The notes below the pieces were generated by a model. It did no database searches. It worked only from the letters and a program-made list of their open reading frames with translations, and was not told where the DNA came from. From Diploptera punctata (lineage: Eukaryota; Arthropoda; Insecta; Blattodea; Blaberidae), in contig JASPKZ010007432.1 in NCBI GenBank assembly GCA_030220185.1, forward strand, positions 1,178,001 to 1,242,000: a stretch of 64,000 nt of DNA. Reading direction: 5' to 3'. Position 1 is the stretch's first letter; each line of letters opens with the position of its first letter. A program made the translations under genes and the position numbers. Shown here piece after piece: positions 1 through 10,504 of this stretch.

Positions 1-2
1 TC

Positions 3-26
3 ATACATATATATATATATATATAT
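3..26. repeat. (TA)n microsatellite
   Basis: Alternating TA tract at the left edge. From here to about 390 the sequence is AT-rich and I see no gene or element. Confidence 0.8.
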
Positions 27-389
27 CATTGATATAATGTTATTTTTTTACAGTAGAGTTAATGCTTTCAGAATATTGTTACAAATATCTTAAAGACTAG
101 AATTTTCTGAAAAGTAGTTCATATTTTGAAATATTAACAGAATATTTAAGTATAGTTTTTTAACTGACTGGTTTCTGATATTTTAAGTAATCCAACATTT
201 AAAAATTTCACATTAAAATATTAAGCTTTACTGCTTAAAAAGGTAATGTAAAATTCTCATTAAAAATATGTCAATAAAAGTGGGCCATCAGCTTGTTTTA
301 ATTCTGTCCTCCATAACCATCAGCAAAATGCCTTAAATACTGCCTTCAAATAATTCACTGCTTTTTATAGAAAATTGCAGAGGGGTGAT

Positions 390-775
390 GCTACTTCAGT
401 AGACCCTCTATTGGCTTCATCATCAGTCCTCAGCCCACAAACAGAAATATGTGTATTTCGGAGAGCATAATATTGAATCTTCTTGAATAATATGCCTCAT
501 TTTGTCATTTAGGATAATTCTGGCAAATGCTGCTCTTGGTAGAAGTCAAAGAAATAAATAGTAGAGACTTTTTCATTAACTTCTTCTTCACTTCCTGGTT
601 TAGGCAAGAGTTGCCTGTTCCGTCTTCACTAATAGATCTAAGACCATCTCTTCCGAGGACGTCCGACATCTCTTCTTCCTCTTGGAAAATAATGGAAGAT
701 TTTATTTGGTAATCTTCTTTCTTCCATTCTTTCTACATGTTCTTTCCACTGTATCTTTCATTAACTTAAAGGAAT
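390..775 (-). mobile_element. LINE 3' fragment (reverse transcriptase C-terminus)
   Basis: The minus strand at about 640-765 translates to a short frame with the typical LINE tail: IQWKEHVERMEERRLP followed by RGRRDVGRPRKRW and a stop. This basic GRPRKRW segment closes many insect LINE reverse transcriptases. No catalytic motif remains, so it is a 5'-truncated dead copy. Its exact ends are not visible. Confidence 0.7.
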
Positions 776-1042
776 AATTCTATTTCATTGTTGCTCATTA
801 ACACCGGTAACTTGTGGTTCATTTGCAACCAGTAATTACAAATATTTGTAAATAGTGTATTTAAATGTAAGTTGAATTTGGTGTTAAATATTTTTCTGAA
901 AAACCATTTGAAACCCTCAATGCTAGGATATGAATCACAGTCTTTAAAAAAACATATTTATGTTGGAGGATTACACATAATTCTTGATAAGCTATGTTGC
1001 TAAGTTTTTAAAGGTGCATTTTTCCTTGAAGGATTATTTTGT

Positions 1043-1300
1043 TTAAATTAGACCAGTACTTATAAGCTTTATATGCTGATGTGTTGTATACATGCAAACA
1101 GAGTGAGTCTCGCCAGCTCCTGTTACAATACAGTTCCTTACTTGTAACTCAGCAAATATTGAAAATCCAATCATTTCAGAAGTGTACTTGGACTTGAAAA
1201 GTTGGTAAATTTCTATAAGATTACCAATAATTAGACTTTTGGACAGGTGATCTATAATCATTATTTTCTTTGGCTGAAATACAGTATTTATTCCTTGCTA
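1043..1300 (-). pseudogene. Fragment of a widespread arthropod transposon-associated protein
   Basis: A 72-residue minus-strand frame carries IGFSIFAELQVRNC followed by GETHSVCMYTTHQHIKL. From memory this resembles an unnamed repeated arthropod protein with the pattern GFSKF, GTHSVC and HQNxKL, usually regarded as transposon-derived. Only this segment is readable; upstream codons are frameshifted. Family name and function are unknown to me, and the resemblance needs a profile search. Confidence 0.4.
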
Positions 1301-1429
1301 TCTACTTCACTACAGTAAAATTCCTTTTCTAAGTTGACATTATTATCAGATAATGATTTTTCCAGTTTGGGATCAGGTGTTGACAAAATTCTATTTTCTT
1401 GTACAAGTTTCTTTGCCTTCAATTATTAT

Positions 1430-2520
1430 CAGTAAGGGATTTAGACTTCACCTCATGTATATATAAATATATTTTAAATTTTCTTAGAGGCCATGGTTTC
1501 TTCACATCTGTGAGATATTATCAATGCTTCTAACTGTTGAATTTGCAGTTATCAATCCCGTAGGTTGATTTTCACTCCCTCTGTTGGCTGACCAACAAAT
1601 CTGTGTTTTTCTGACCAAGCATGTTCAGCTATTGCAGACTTTTCTATTTCCCCATTTTTAACATTTTTAAGGTGTTCTGTCAATCTTGCATTCAAATTCC
1701 TTTTTGTTTTTCCCATGTATATTTTTTTTTCACAATTTTTACAGTCAATTTGATAAATCCCTGATTTGTTGCCTTCATCAATCTTTTTTATTTTTGTTGG
1801 TTTTAATTAATCTATTCAGGCTGTAATCATTTCTTGCAATATAGTTATTTATTCCAAATTCATTTTCAATTTTCTTACAGGATCAGCTTTTCAGTATATA
1901 AGTGTCAAAATCGAAAGCTTTATGCTTTTGTCTGAAGTTTTAAATTTATTCTTAAGTTCCTGTACCATTTCTACATGATCACACTGATGAATTGCTTCCT
2001 CTCAATCATCACAAGTAAGCAATAACTCTTTGAAGGCCCTATTAACCTTTTCACTGCTGAGATATTTCCAGCCTTTAAAACCCTCCTTGCTCAATGCAGG
2101 GAGAAATATGGAAAAAGTTTATTTAGGTTCCTAAGAGATGGCAGTATATGCCTGCCTAGTTTGAAAGCAATGCAATATGTATTATATAACTAGCAGGCGT
2201 TTGGAGTTGAGAATGGATATACACACCCATAGTATGACAAGCATTTTCTTTGCCAACGGATATACCCATTTGTAGCAGTGTAAAGGTTAATCTTCATTTT
2301 TTGTTCACAACATTTGTTAGGTGTCTGCTTTATCCTACTGATTGGAGAATCAAAGAGGCATTTAAATAGTTTAAAACTGCATATGGATCCACATATTCTA
2401 CCTTAATAATTTGAGAATGAACTTGTTATACATCTAAATCCTCAGCAAGAATTACCTTTTCAACCATACTTTTTATTTCCTATCTACAACCTACATGAAG
2501 TGCATATTGCCGCAGATATC
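1430..2520 (-). mobile_element. Penelope-like retroelement remnant with GIY-YIG endonuclease domain
   Basis: On the minus strand, about 1790-1560, one frame reads SGIYQIDCKNC, KKIYMGKTKRNLNARLTEH, then SAIAEHAWSEKHRF. This is the order of a Penelope-type GIY-YIG endonuclease: GIY, a Cys pair, YIG-like YMGKT, the catalytic-region Arg, LTEH and a later H-x3-H-like segment. Upstream (1800-2050 and 2290-2520) are frameshifted pieces that fit the end of the reverse transcriptase and its linker. Known Penelope elements join an RT to this nuclease for target-primed insertion. The copy is broken by stops and by an inserted MITE at 2046-2286. The 5' part of the RT is missing or unrecognisable. Confidence 0.75.
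2046..2286. mobile_element. piggyBac-type MITE, 241 bp
   Basis: The segment begins CCTTTTCACTGCT and ends AGCAGTGTAAAGG, imperfect inverted repeats, and is flanked on both sides by TTAA (2042-2045 and 2287-2290), the hallmark target duplication of piggyBac. It has no coding capacity, so it must have been moved by a transposase from elsewhere. It interrupts the Penelope remnant and is therefore younger than it. Confidence 0.85.
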
Positions 2521-2599
2521 GGTGCATAGGATTCAGATGGAATATCTTTAAATAAACACCACAGATGTTTACATTTATATACTGAAACTGACTGATATA

Positions 2600-2705
2600 T
2601 TATTTTTTAAGAGAAAAAATGACTGAACCAGAAAATGAACTCAAGACCTCTGGTTTTATGCACCAGTTCACTGACCATTGTGCTATTCCAAATTCAGGAA
2701 AAAAA
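2600..2705 (-). mobile_element. Degenerate SINE-D copy (tRNA-like)
   Basis: Read on the minus strand this contains a box A-like GCACAATGGTCAGTG, an anticodon-arm-like stem and a weakened box B (GAGTTCATTTTC), followed by a T-run and CTCTT. The same order and tail occur in the better SINE-D copies near 34, 56 and 57 kb. Confidence 0.5.
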
Positions 2706-3329
2706 AAAATCTCTTAAAAAGATTTTAAATTTTTTTTAGTTTGTTACCATTATGATACCATCTTGAAATTTGGACTAAGGGGCTACAAGACATGCAACTT
2801 TATTTACAATTTTTTAAAGAAAATTTAAAAATTATGCTTATCTGAAAACTCAAAATTAGGAATTTTTAAAACATCCACAATGGTGTCCTGTTAAATATGA
2901 AATATAAGCACTATTCACGAGCTTCAAATTACACTTACCTCAGGCATGTGCCTCTTATAACTTTCAAATAACCAACATTTAAATGTGTGGCAACAAGCAA
3001 ATTAATGAGGTCTCTTTGGTACTTATAAAAATTAAACCATAAAAATGGATGGCTGAAATGTTGAAATTAAAAAATTTATAATTTTTACTTATCTATAGGT
3101 AAGATACAAATGTACAAAAATGAACAAAATCCATGCTGCCATGTTGTAAAATTAATTTTTCACTGGTTAATTTGACATTAAACATTAAATTTAATTTTCA
3201 TAATTATATACTGTACTTAATTTCTACATAAAATAATTTTTTACATATGTAATTTAACTTGCTTTAAACACAAAATTGATAGAAGTCACAATATGATGTA
3301 TTTTAATATAAGAAATTGATTTTTATGTT

Positions 3330-3480
3330 ATATTTTAAATTAACTAGTTCCAGAATTGGACATAGTTTTATTTTAGAAAGAAAAATTATGTTCATATCAG
3401 TTATCGCACTGATGTACAGAGTCAGAGATCTGGGGTTCGACTCCCAGTTCAAACGTAATTTATCTTTTCAAAATAAAATT
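3330..3480 (+). mobile_element. Degenerate SINE-D copy
   Basis: Box B is clear (GGGGTTCGACTCCC at about 3432-3445), followed by GTAATTTATCTTTTCAAAATA, which matches the family tail. Box A is poor. The span from 2706 to 3329 is AT-rich with no gene that I can recognise. Confidence 0.5.
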
Positions 3481-3756
3481 GAATTGGTTCTTTACACATC
3501 ACATCAGCTCTTTCATCTGGTTTACTTTCACAAGTTTCTTCAACATCAGCCAAATACAGGGAATGGGAAAAAGAAATATTTAGTAAAAATAAAAGAAATC
3601 TTAGCAATGAAATGAAAGGGTATCTTAGAAATACAAAATATGAAGGAATAGAAAAATTTGTGGTAGCTGCTCATGTGTGAACAGAAAAATTGTAGAATTG
3701 AGAAGAGAACAAAACTGTTAAAACAAATGGAAAAAACCAACAGAACTCATAATTTA

Positions 3757-4214
3757 CTTACTTACTCACTGGCACTATCGAACCCGTAGGTTCATGGCCA
3801 CACGGACATAAGCTCTCCATACTTCCTTATCCTGAGCTAATGCTTTCCAATCATTCCCTGTATAATCTACTTCCCTCAAATCATAGTTAATGTTATTCTC
3901 CCACTTCATTCTTGGTCTACCAACTGGGCGTTTTCCCTCTGGCTTTCCTACAAGAAGCCTCCATCCAAGTCTTTCATTCCCCATACGTGCAACATGTCCT
4001 GCCCATCGCAGTCTATGAGACTTAACTGTTCTTATTATATCTGGCTTCCTATAAAGACCATGTAGTTCATTGTTATGTAGTCTTCTCCATTCACCTGTTT
4101 GTTCGTCTCTCTTTGGTCCAAAAATTTTCCTAAGTACTTTATTCTCAAATACTTGTAATCTCCTTTCCTCTCTTAAAGTAAGAGTCCATGTTTCGCACCC
4201 ATATAATATAACTG
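3757..4214 (-). mobile_element. 5'-truncated LINE insertion with target duplication
   Basis: The insert is flanked by a 14-bp direct repeat, GAACTCATAATTTA (3743-3756 and 4215-4228). On the minus strand it encodes the C-terminal part of the commonest LINE family here, ending MNLRVR-stop, with VGRPRMKW and GNDWKALAQD. The 3' end shows TTAC/GTAA-type short repeats. It has no RT catalytic motif. Insertion split a copy of the 250-bp repeat. Confidence 0.9.
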
Positions 4215-4310
4215 GAACTCATAATTTAGGAGAAGAAAAATAGAGACAAGTAAATAAATTTTAAAATGTATGAGGAAAAGAATTTGTAAAATTTGTTTCC
4301 CCAACTCCAG

Positions 4311-4398
4311 AGGAAGTGGATATACAGAAGTTCCAACAGACTTCTCAACAGTTGGTTTTTGGCTGATGATGATGGAGAAACCTTCAAGACTGGTCCAG
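4311..4398 (+). other. Candidate exon, cassette copy 1
   Basis: This 88-bp core is preceded by a pyrimidine tract and CAG and followed by GTAAGA. The frame starting at the first base is fully open: RKWIYRSSNRLLNSWF then LADDDGETFKTGP. A second frame gives GYTEVPTDFSTVG before diverging, so the true frame is uncertain. The minus-strand readings look like shadows. Protein family is unknown to me. Confidence 0.35.
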
Positions 4399-4560
4399 GT
4401 AAGAACAGAAAGATCTTAGAATTGAGAAGAGATCAAAACTGCTGAAATAAATGGGGAAACCAACAGAACTCACAATTTTGGAGAAGAAAAATAGATACAA
4501 GTAAATAAATTTTAAAATTTGTGGGAAAATAAATTGTAAAGTTTGTTTCCCCAACTCCAG

Positions 4561-4648
4561 AGGGATTGGATATTCAGAACTTCCAACAGACATCTCAACA
4601 GTTGGTGGTTTTTGACTGATGATGGAGAAACCTTCAAGACTGGTCCAG
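4561..4648 (+). other. Candidate exon, cassette copy 2
   Basis: Paralogue of the previous cassette with the same 88-bp length, preceded by CCAACTCCAG and followed by GTGAGA. In the first frame it reads RDWIFRTSNRHLNSWWF then LTDDGETFKTGP, also open. Relative to copy 1 it carries one 3-bp insertion and one 3-bp deletion, which keep the frame. In the alternative frame it has a stop. Either duplicated coding exons or duplicated pseudo-exons would explain this. Confidence 0.35.
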
Positions 4649-4728
4649 GTGAGATGTATAAAGAACCAATTGAATTTCTTTGATGCAATTTATTGCTGAA
4701 TATATATTAAAAATTATAATTATTCAGA

Positions 4729-5037
4729 TGGGGGCATGCAGTAGTGTAATTGGTTAAGGCAATATGCTATAAGCCAGAAGGTTGGGGGTTCGAGTCCTGG
4801 TGGGGTCAGTATTTTTAAACTGTCCCAAACCTTTTGGTAACACCATGGCCTTGGAATCAACTCAACCTCTAGTGGAAATAAGTACCAGATGATTTTTCTG
4901 GGTAAAGGTGGCTGTCATGCAGGATAGACAATTCGACTGACTTCTCATTCCGATTGTCTAAAAAAAAAAGATGGAAGCCTTAATCTCCTATTACCCAAAG
5001 GCCTCTTGAGGCCTGTAGTGGAATAACTTTACCTTAA
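4729..5037 (+). mobile_element. tRNA-derived SINE-A
   Basis: The element starts with a tRNA-like head (GTAATTGGTTAAGGC, then box B GGTTCGAGTCC) and continues to a shared 3' end GGCCTGTAGTGGAATAACTT. An 11-bp near-duplication, AATTATTCAGA / AATTAATCAGA, flanks it (4718-4728 and 5038-5048). Relatives are at 22671-22975 and, inverted, 25545-25787. From 5050 to 5270 I see nothing identifiable. Confidence 0.85.
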
Positions 5038-5275
5038 AATTAATCAGAAATGGCTAAACAGATATTAATACCACAGCACCAGTTCTGCTTACCAAAAATG
5101 GCCCATTTGGCACCCTGATCTTTTGCTCTCGTGGCTTCAGTCAAGAAAGCCGGAGATCTCACCCATTTAAAGTTAGAGAATAGGTTGAGGTCATTTGATT
5201 CAATTCTTGTAGTTTGATAAACTATTTACTTATCAGCCATTATGTCAAAAAATCAAAATTGAAACATAGATAGAT

Positions 5276-6443
5276 AGATCATCGGTTGATTAATGTCTTT
5301 GACATCGTCCGATTCCTAATAGCCAATTTTGTCGGTCCATCCAATCTCCTGGTTGTAGATGTTTCTCCTTCATGTATAAACATATTCCCTGACTCGAGGA
5401 GGTTTTAGGTCTTCCTCTTCGTCTTCCCTCAGGTTTCCATTCCAAAACAGATTTTGGTAGTCGAACATCTTCCATTCGCTGGACATGTTCGTACCATCTT
5501 AATTGCTGAGTATTAATATAATCTAAAATAGTGTCTTCAATCTTCATTTTCTCCCTTATAACTGAGTTCCTAATTTTTTTCTCTTCTCGAAATTCTTGCT
5601 GCCATTCGTATAAAATCCATTTCCGTTGCCAAAAGATACTTATTTGTTTTTGTTGTTAATGGCCAAAGTTCTGCTCCATAAGTAATGATGCTTTTAACAA
5701 TTGTATGATATATATTCATTTTATTTGTATTACTTATATTTTCATCCCACAATATTCCATTGAGGCAAGCAATTGCAAATTTTCCTTTATTATTTCTTAT
5801 TTCCTCTTCATAACTCCCATTTTTATTTATTTTTATTTCTAAATATGCGATCTCACTACAAGATTTTATTGTTTCTCCAGTCTCCAAAATTAAATTTTGT
5901 TCTTGTTCACCAATTGATAAATATTTTGTTTTTTTCATGTTCAAAGTTAATCCCCATTTTTCATATTCTTCTATTAATTTTCTAGTCATATATTCTAAAT
6001 CTTCATAATCTTGTGCAATTACCAATTGGTCATCTGCAAAATGTAAGTTGTATAAAGTTTTGTTGTTTGAAATAGGAATTCCCATGCTTGAACATTTTCT
6101 CTTCCAATTCTTTAATATTTGATGTACATACATTTTAAACAGAGTCGGTGATAGACAACAATCTTGACAAAGACCTTTATTTATCGTAAAACCATGTGAC
6201 AATTTACTGCCAATTTTAATTTTAGATATGCAATTGTCATATAAATTTTGTATAGCTTTAATTAATATAGTCTTAATTCCCATACGACTTAAAGCAATCC
6301 ATAGTTTCTCTATAGGGACATTGTCATATTCTTTCTCAAGATCTACAAATAGTAGGTGCAAAGGTGTCCATATTGCATTTTCTTTTCTATTACCTGAGAA
6401 AATTGAAACATAATATTTATTAACTACTTTAAAAAAAAACAAT
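5276..6443 (-). mobile_element. LINE reverse transcriptase, partly open (300 codons)
   Basis: The minus frame at 5570-6472 carries FVDLEKEYDNVP (motif A region), a degraded GLCQDCCLSPTLF where GxRQGxxLSPxLF is expected, and the active-site motif FADDQLVIAQD. The downstream frame at 5290-5547 supplies QLRWYEHVQRM and GRRRGRPKT. The element ends at an AGAT short repeat near 5270-5280, a typical LINE 3' tail. At least one frameshift separates the two frames. The 5' side stops at the hAT-type element at 6452. I cannot assign the clade. Confidence 0.85.
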
Positions 6444-6451
6444 ATTATTAC

Positions 6452-7241
6452 TAGAGTCCGGATGTTAGGCACTTAAAAAATACAAAATAGGCAGGCAAAA
6501 AGGCACTAAAATCATTAATATAGGCACTATAAAATCCAAATAGGCTCTTAAAAAATAGACTACAACATAAATTTTTACAGCCATACGTAAAGAATATAAA
6601 CATGCTATCAATAGCATACGAAGATATCAGAGATGATTTTGGAACTTGTTTTGCCTTTTTACAAAGAGCATACGTATGTTTTACAGTGTATACATGCTGT
6701 GAAACATGGCACTTCTTCACACAATTCACTGAAATTTTACACACATTGCAAAACAATATTGAACTGTCACTTGAGAACATTTCCGCACCAAATTCTTTCA
6801 CGAAATTGGTCAGTTTGTCTTACTGTTTACTGTTGTCCGTTCTTACGGCATAGTAAAACAACTGTTCTAAAAATTAAAAAAGCCACATACGTTTGTCGCA
6901 CCACTTTGTCTTTGAAACACCCATCTGTGAACGAAGACTTCAGACTGAATTCAGTGTTACCAACATCAGAAATAATATTACCAGTCACTTAAAGGTTTCT
7001 ATGCAATGATATGAGCCATGCAGTTTGTCCATTTCAATTAATTTCATTGAAATACTAAGTTAATTTCAAGAAAAATGGCAAATAGGCACTTATAGGCATT
7101 GTAAGCTGAAATAGGCATTTATAGACAAAATGAACTTCGTAGAAAACAACTCTAGGGTTGTCGGTAATAAGTTATATGAAGTCACTTTTACAATATCTAT
7201 AATAAATAACTGAAGGCATTTTCCCTAACATCCAGTCTCTA
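6452..7241 (-). mobile_element. Non-autonomous hAT element with CGGBP1-like BED zinc finger
   Basis: Terminal inverted repeats TAGAGTCCGGATGTTAGG / CCTAACATCCAGTCTCTA and an 8-bp duplication ATTATTAC (6444-6451 and 7242-7249) define a hAT insertion. The minus frame at 6451-6801 reads EFGAEMFSSDSSILFCNVC, VKKCHVSQHVYTVKH, resembling the BED-type finger of CGGBP1, itself hAT-derived. C-x2-C and the two His are present. The ORF then runs into the 3' terminus, so the catalytic region has been deleted. A sister copy lies at 32116-33110 in the other orientation. Confidence 0.88.
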
Positions 7242-7289
7242 ATTATTACTATTATCTAATTAATATCGGTATCATAAAATGTGTTTCAG

Positions 7290-7489
7290 ATGGAAAAGAT
7301 GATAATGGTGACAAAGATGATGATGATGATAAAAAAGATGATGATGACGACAACGATGATGATAAAAAAGATGACGATGACGGCGATGATGATGATGATG
7401 ATGACGATGATGATGGGGCAGCTTATTTAATTCCAATGGCTCCTATAGTATTCTTTGCAACAACAGGAGCTCTAAGAGTGATTGGTTGA
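7290..7489 (+). CDS. Candidate terminal exon, poly-Asp then hydrophobic tail
   Basis: A sequence TGTGTTTCAG ends at 7289; the frame starting with a split codon at 7290 stays open for 66 codons to TGA at 7487-7489. It encodes an Asp/Lys-rich stretch (runs of D broken by K, N, G) and then GAAYLIPMAPIVFFATTGA plus LRVIG and stop. Asp is coded by both GAT and GAC, and the repeat is interrupted, so it is not a pure GAT microsatellite. The protein is unrecognised. Upstream exons are not visible; a hAT element sits 48 bp upstream. A chance open frame in a GAT-rich repeat is the alternative. Confidence 0.4.
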
Positions 7490-7998
7490 GCATCTAAAGA
7501 CTTGAGTTCATTCATGTTATTATTTTTATTTAATGAAAAAAAAAGACTATAAAATTCCTCCTTCAAACATCATTTCTCAAGAACCTAGCTACACCCTACA
7601 AGATACACATCTATATAATTTAAATAGTTCTTATCTCAATTCCATACTTCATTGAAGTTGAACTAATTTCAATCTGATGTATAATATTCCAAAATGATTG
7701 CATAGGGAACACACCACAAGAATTTTAAGAATCACCAAAGCTTTGTAATGTATATGATTTTGTAACATGTTATAAAATACAAATTCGGGAAACCACTATA
7801 CTAATAAAACATATAATACATAACATACGAGAGAAGGGATTGAAAGAATTTGATTGGAACAACAGATACAGATATATGGCAAACAAAAATAAAAACTTTA
7901 GACACAAAAAAATAAATAAAAAAACACACATACACATATATACAGAAATAATTTAGGAATATTTAATATTTAATTTTAGGAAGTTATATTTTGAGGTT

Positions 7999-8217
7999 AT
8001 TTTAATTATATTATTTTTGGTCTGGACATCTTACCTCAATATTAATGTTGATTTGTTCTTGGACATGTTTCAAAACAATTCTCTGTTTTATCTTCAGCTT
8101 TCCCAGAGTCTGGGAAAGCTGAAGATAAAACAGAGAATTGTTTTGAAACATGTCCAAGAACAAATCAACATTAATATTGAGGTAAGATGTCCAGACCAAA
8201 AATAATATAATTAATAA
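7999..8217. repeat. Near-perfect palindromic foldback element
   Basis: The two arms (about 8002-8107 and 8109-8214) are reverse complements around a single centre base at 8108 (CCCAGA-G-TCTGGG). The palindrome is so exact that both strands give nearly the same open frame, which is an artefact. Each arm carries GCTGAAGAT, a 6-bp hairpin, GAAACATGTC and GAGGTAAG. Related ends lie at 21361-21445 and 61741-62045. Left terminal sequence TTTTAGGAAGT is shared with those. Confidence 0.9.
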
Positions 8218-8239
8218 TTTAGGAAGATTATTAATTTTG

Positions 8240-8262
8240 TTATATATATATATATACACACA
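8240..8262. repeat. (TA)n microsatellite
   Basis: Short TA run within AT-rich sequence. From about 8270 to 9750 I find no coding region or recognisable element. Confidence 0.7.
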
Positions 8263-9766
8263 TACACATAACAAAATTATAAAATAATATCCTTAAATTA
8301 TTCCTGTGTACAGACAAAATGTTATTTACAGAACATTGCAACTTAAATTCTAAATTAATTGAAACATATGAGATATTCAACATTTTTTGTCACAATCTAA
8401 ATTTAAGAAAAAATCAGTACAATTAGGATTGTAAGTGCTTTACCATCATATTTACAATAACAGTAAAGAATATTATCATATACGTATATATATATGTTTC
8501 TATGTATTTTTCTAAAAGGGTATTCAACTTCCAAGATGTTAACAAAGAATATACTTATTTTGCAATTATTCATAAATAAATGTTATGTAATTATTTTGGA
8601 AATTTTTGAACACATCATTCATTGTTATATGAAGATTTAAATCAGAACTATTTAAATATAAATGTATAGGATGTGAAAAATGTATTTAAAAAGCAATTCC
8701 AAGGAGGAGGTTTATTGTAATAAATAAACCAACACAAACTACATGTCATGACCTTCAGATTGACTTCTGATTGAAATTCAACATTCTCAGGAACAAATGT
8801 TAATGTTGTTCCATGAAGAAATTCTATTAAATATTCTTAAGTACTTATCTAAACAATACTTCATAGAAGCAAATTTTCAAAATGAGAAGAGGTAAGACTT
8901 GTTGACATAAGAAAATTATTCTCGTACTGGATCATTTTTATGACTAAAGTATTTGTCATGAAATTCTACTATTCAAGGGTTTAAAAATTGCTCTTATAGT
9001 ACAAATTCTTTTAGCATTATAGCTTGAGTTTTCACTTATGATATATTTTAACTTTTCTAATGCTTTATATGCAAATTACTGTATTATATTTAAAAAATTT
9101 AAAAAAGAACTTTCTCTTCTATTGAATAATTTTATCAATTAAAGTTTTTAAATTATTTGTAAATTAAAACTGTGTCCAGTGATATTCAATTTTTGTGTAA
9201 ATAAGTGATAGGATTGAAAAGTGTATGATACATTTTTAATAAAAAAAATTAAATGACTGTTTTTACTATGTTTTTATTTTAGGCATACATTTTTCTCTTC
9301 AAATATTAAATGTCTGTGTTTAATTTATTAGAATTCAAATGGATTATAAGATAAACAGAAAGTTTCAATGTAGTACAAAGATATGAACATCAAAATACAG
9401 TGATAATCAGTGCTTTCATATTCAGAAAAAAAACCGTGGCACTAGGCAAAATAGACCTAGAAAAACCTTGGCATACCAGCTGACAGCTATAACTCCTGTC
9501 ATATGTTGCCTCCAATCAGGAGTTGAAATAGTGTAGCACATACACACTTTTTCTGTTGCTTTCTTTGTCTCAAGATTTCTGTTGCCATTTCTTAAATAAA
9601 ATGCACATTAGAGACTATCACATAACGTTAACTAAATATTCAATTACAATAAATGTTAAATTTCAAAATTATTAATGTATTAGGATTTATTTAAGTTAAA
9701 ATAGTCCCAAGAAATACAATATGAATATAAGAATATAAATAATAGAGTTGCAATAATAGATTAGGA

Positions 9767-10426
9767 AATGAGGGAAATTTTGAGGAAGTGGCTGAATTCA
9801 AATACCTAGGAACAATAATCACAAACAGGAATGAGATGCACAAAGAAATTAAACATAGGCTCAATTCTGGAAATGTGTGCTATTATGCATTACAGAGACT
9901 CTTGACATCCCAACTCCTTTCAAAAAACGTTAAACTGAAAATATATAAAAGTATTATTCTGCCAGTTATATTATATGGATGCGAAACATGGACTCTTACT
10001 TTAAGGGAGGAAAGGAGATTACGAGTATTTGAGAATAAAGTTCTTAGGAAAATTTTTGGACCAAAGAGAGATGAACAGACAGGTGAATGGAGAAGACTAC
10101 TTAACAGTGAATTACATGGTCTTTATAGGATGCCAGATATAATGAGAACAGTTAAGTCTCATAGACTGTGATGGGCAGGACATGTGGCATGAATGGGGAA
10201 TGAAAGACATACATGGAAGCTTCTTGTAGGAAAACCAGAGGGAAAATGCCCAGTTGGTAGACCAAGAATGAGGTGGGAGAATAACATTAACTATGATTTG
10301 AGGGAAGTAGATTATACAGGGGATGATTAGAAAACATTAGCTCAGGATAGGGATGTATGGAGAGCTTATGTCTGGATGGCCATGAACCTACAGGTTCGAT
10401 AGTGCCAGTGAGTTAGTTAGTTATAG
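9767..10426 (+). mobile_element. 5'-truncated LINE with target duplication
   Basis: Flanked by TAGATTAGGA (9757-9766 and 10427-10436). The frame starting about 9788 reads AEFKYLGTIITNRNEMHKE, YGCETWTLTLREERRLRVF and on to a stop in the GHVARM region; the last segment is in frame after the stop and ends near AGTGAGTTAGTTAGTT, the family's short-repeat tail. It is the C-terminal third of the LINE family represented best at 41256-42590. Inactive. Confidence 0.92.
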
Positions 10427-10504
10427 TAGATTAGGACTACAGTTTCACTTTGTGCCCATTTGGTATACGAAATGAATGTTTGATATGAAAATTTCATGTT
10501 TTAC

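Larger units (their letters stand above)
3640..4660 (+). repeat. 250-bp tandem repeat with exon-like core
   Basis: Two successive units with a 250-bp period (4311 to 4561) share a T/C-rich tract ending in CCAACTCCAG, an 88-bp core ending in GGTCCAG, and a following segment starting GTAAGA or GTGAGA. A third, older unit lies upstream (3670-3756 continuing at 4229) and is split by a LINE insertion. Acceptor-like and donor-like signals at the same places in each unit suggest a duplicated exon plus intron rather than a satellite. The host gene is not identified. Confidence 0.6.

Noticed and set aside
8011..8274. Two similar ORFs on opposite strands (MLCVCVY... and MVWTSYLNIN...)
   Set aside because: They are the same palindrome read twice; no protein evidence.
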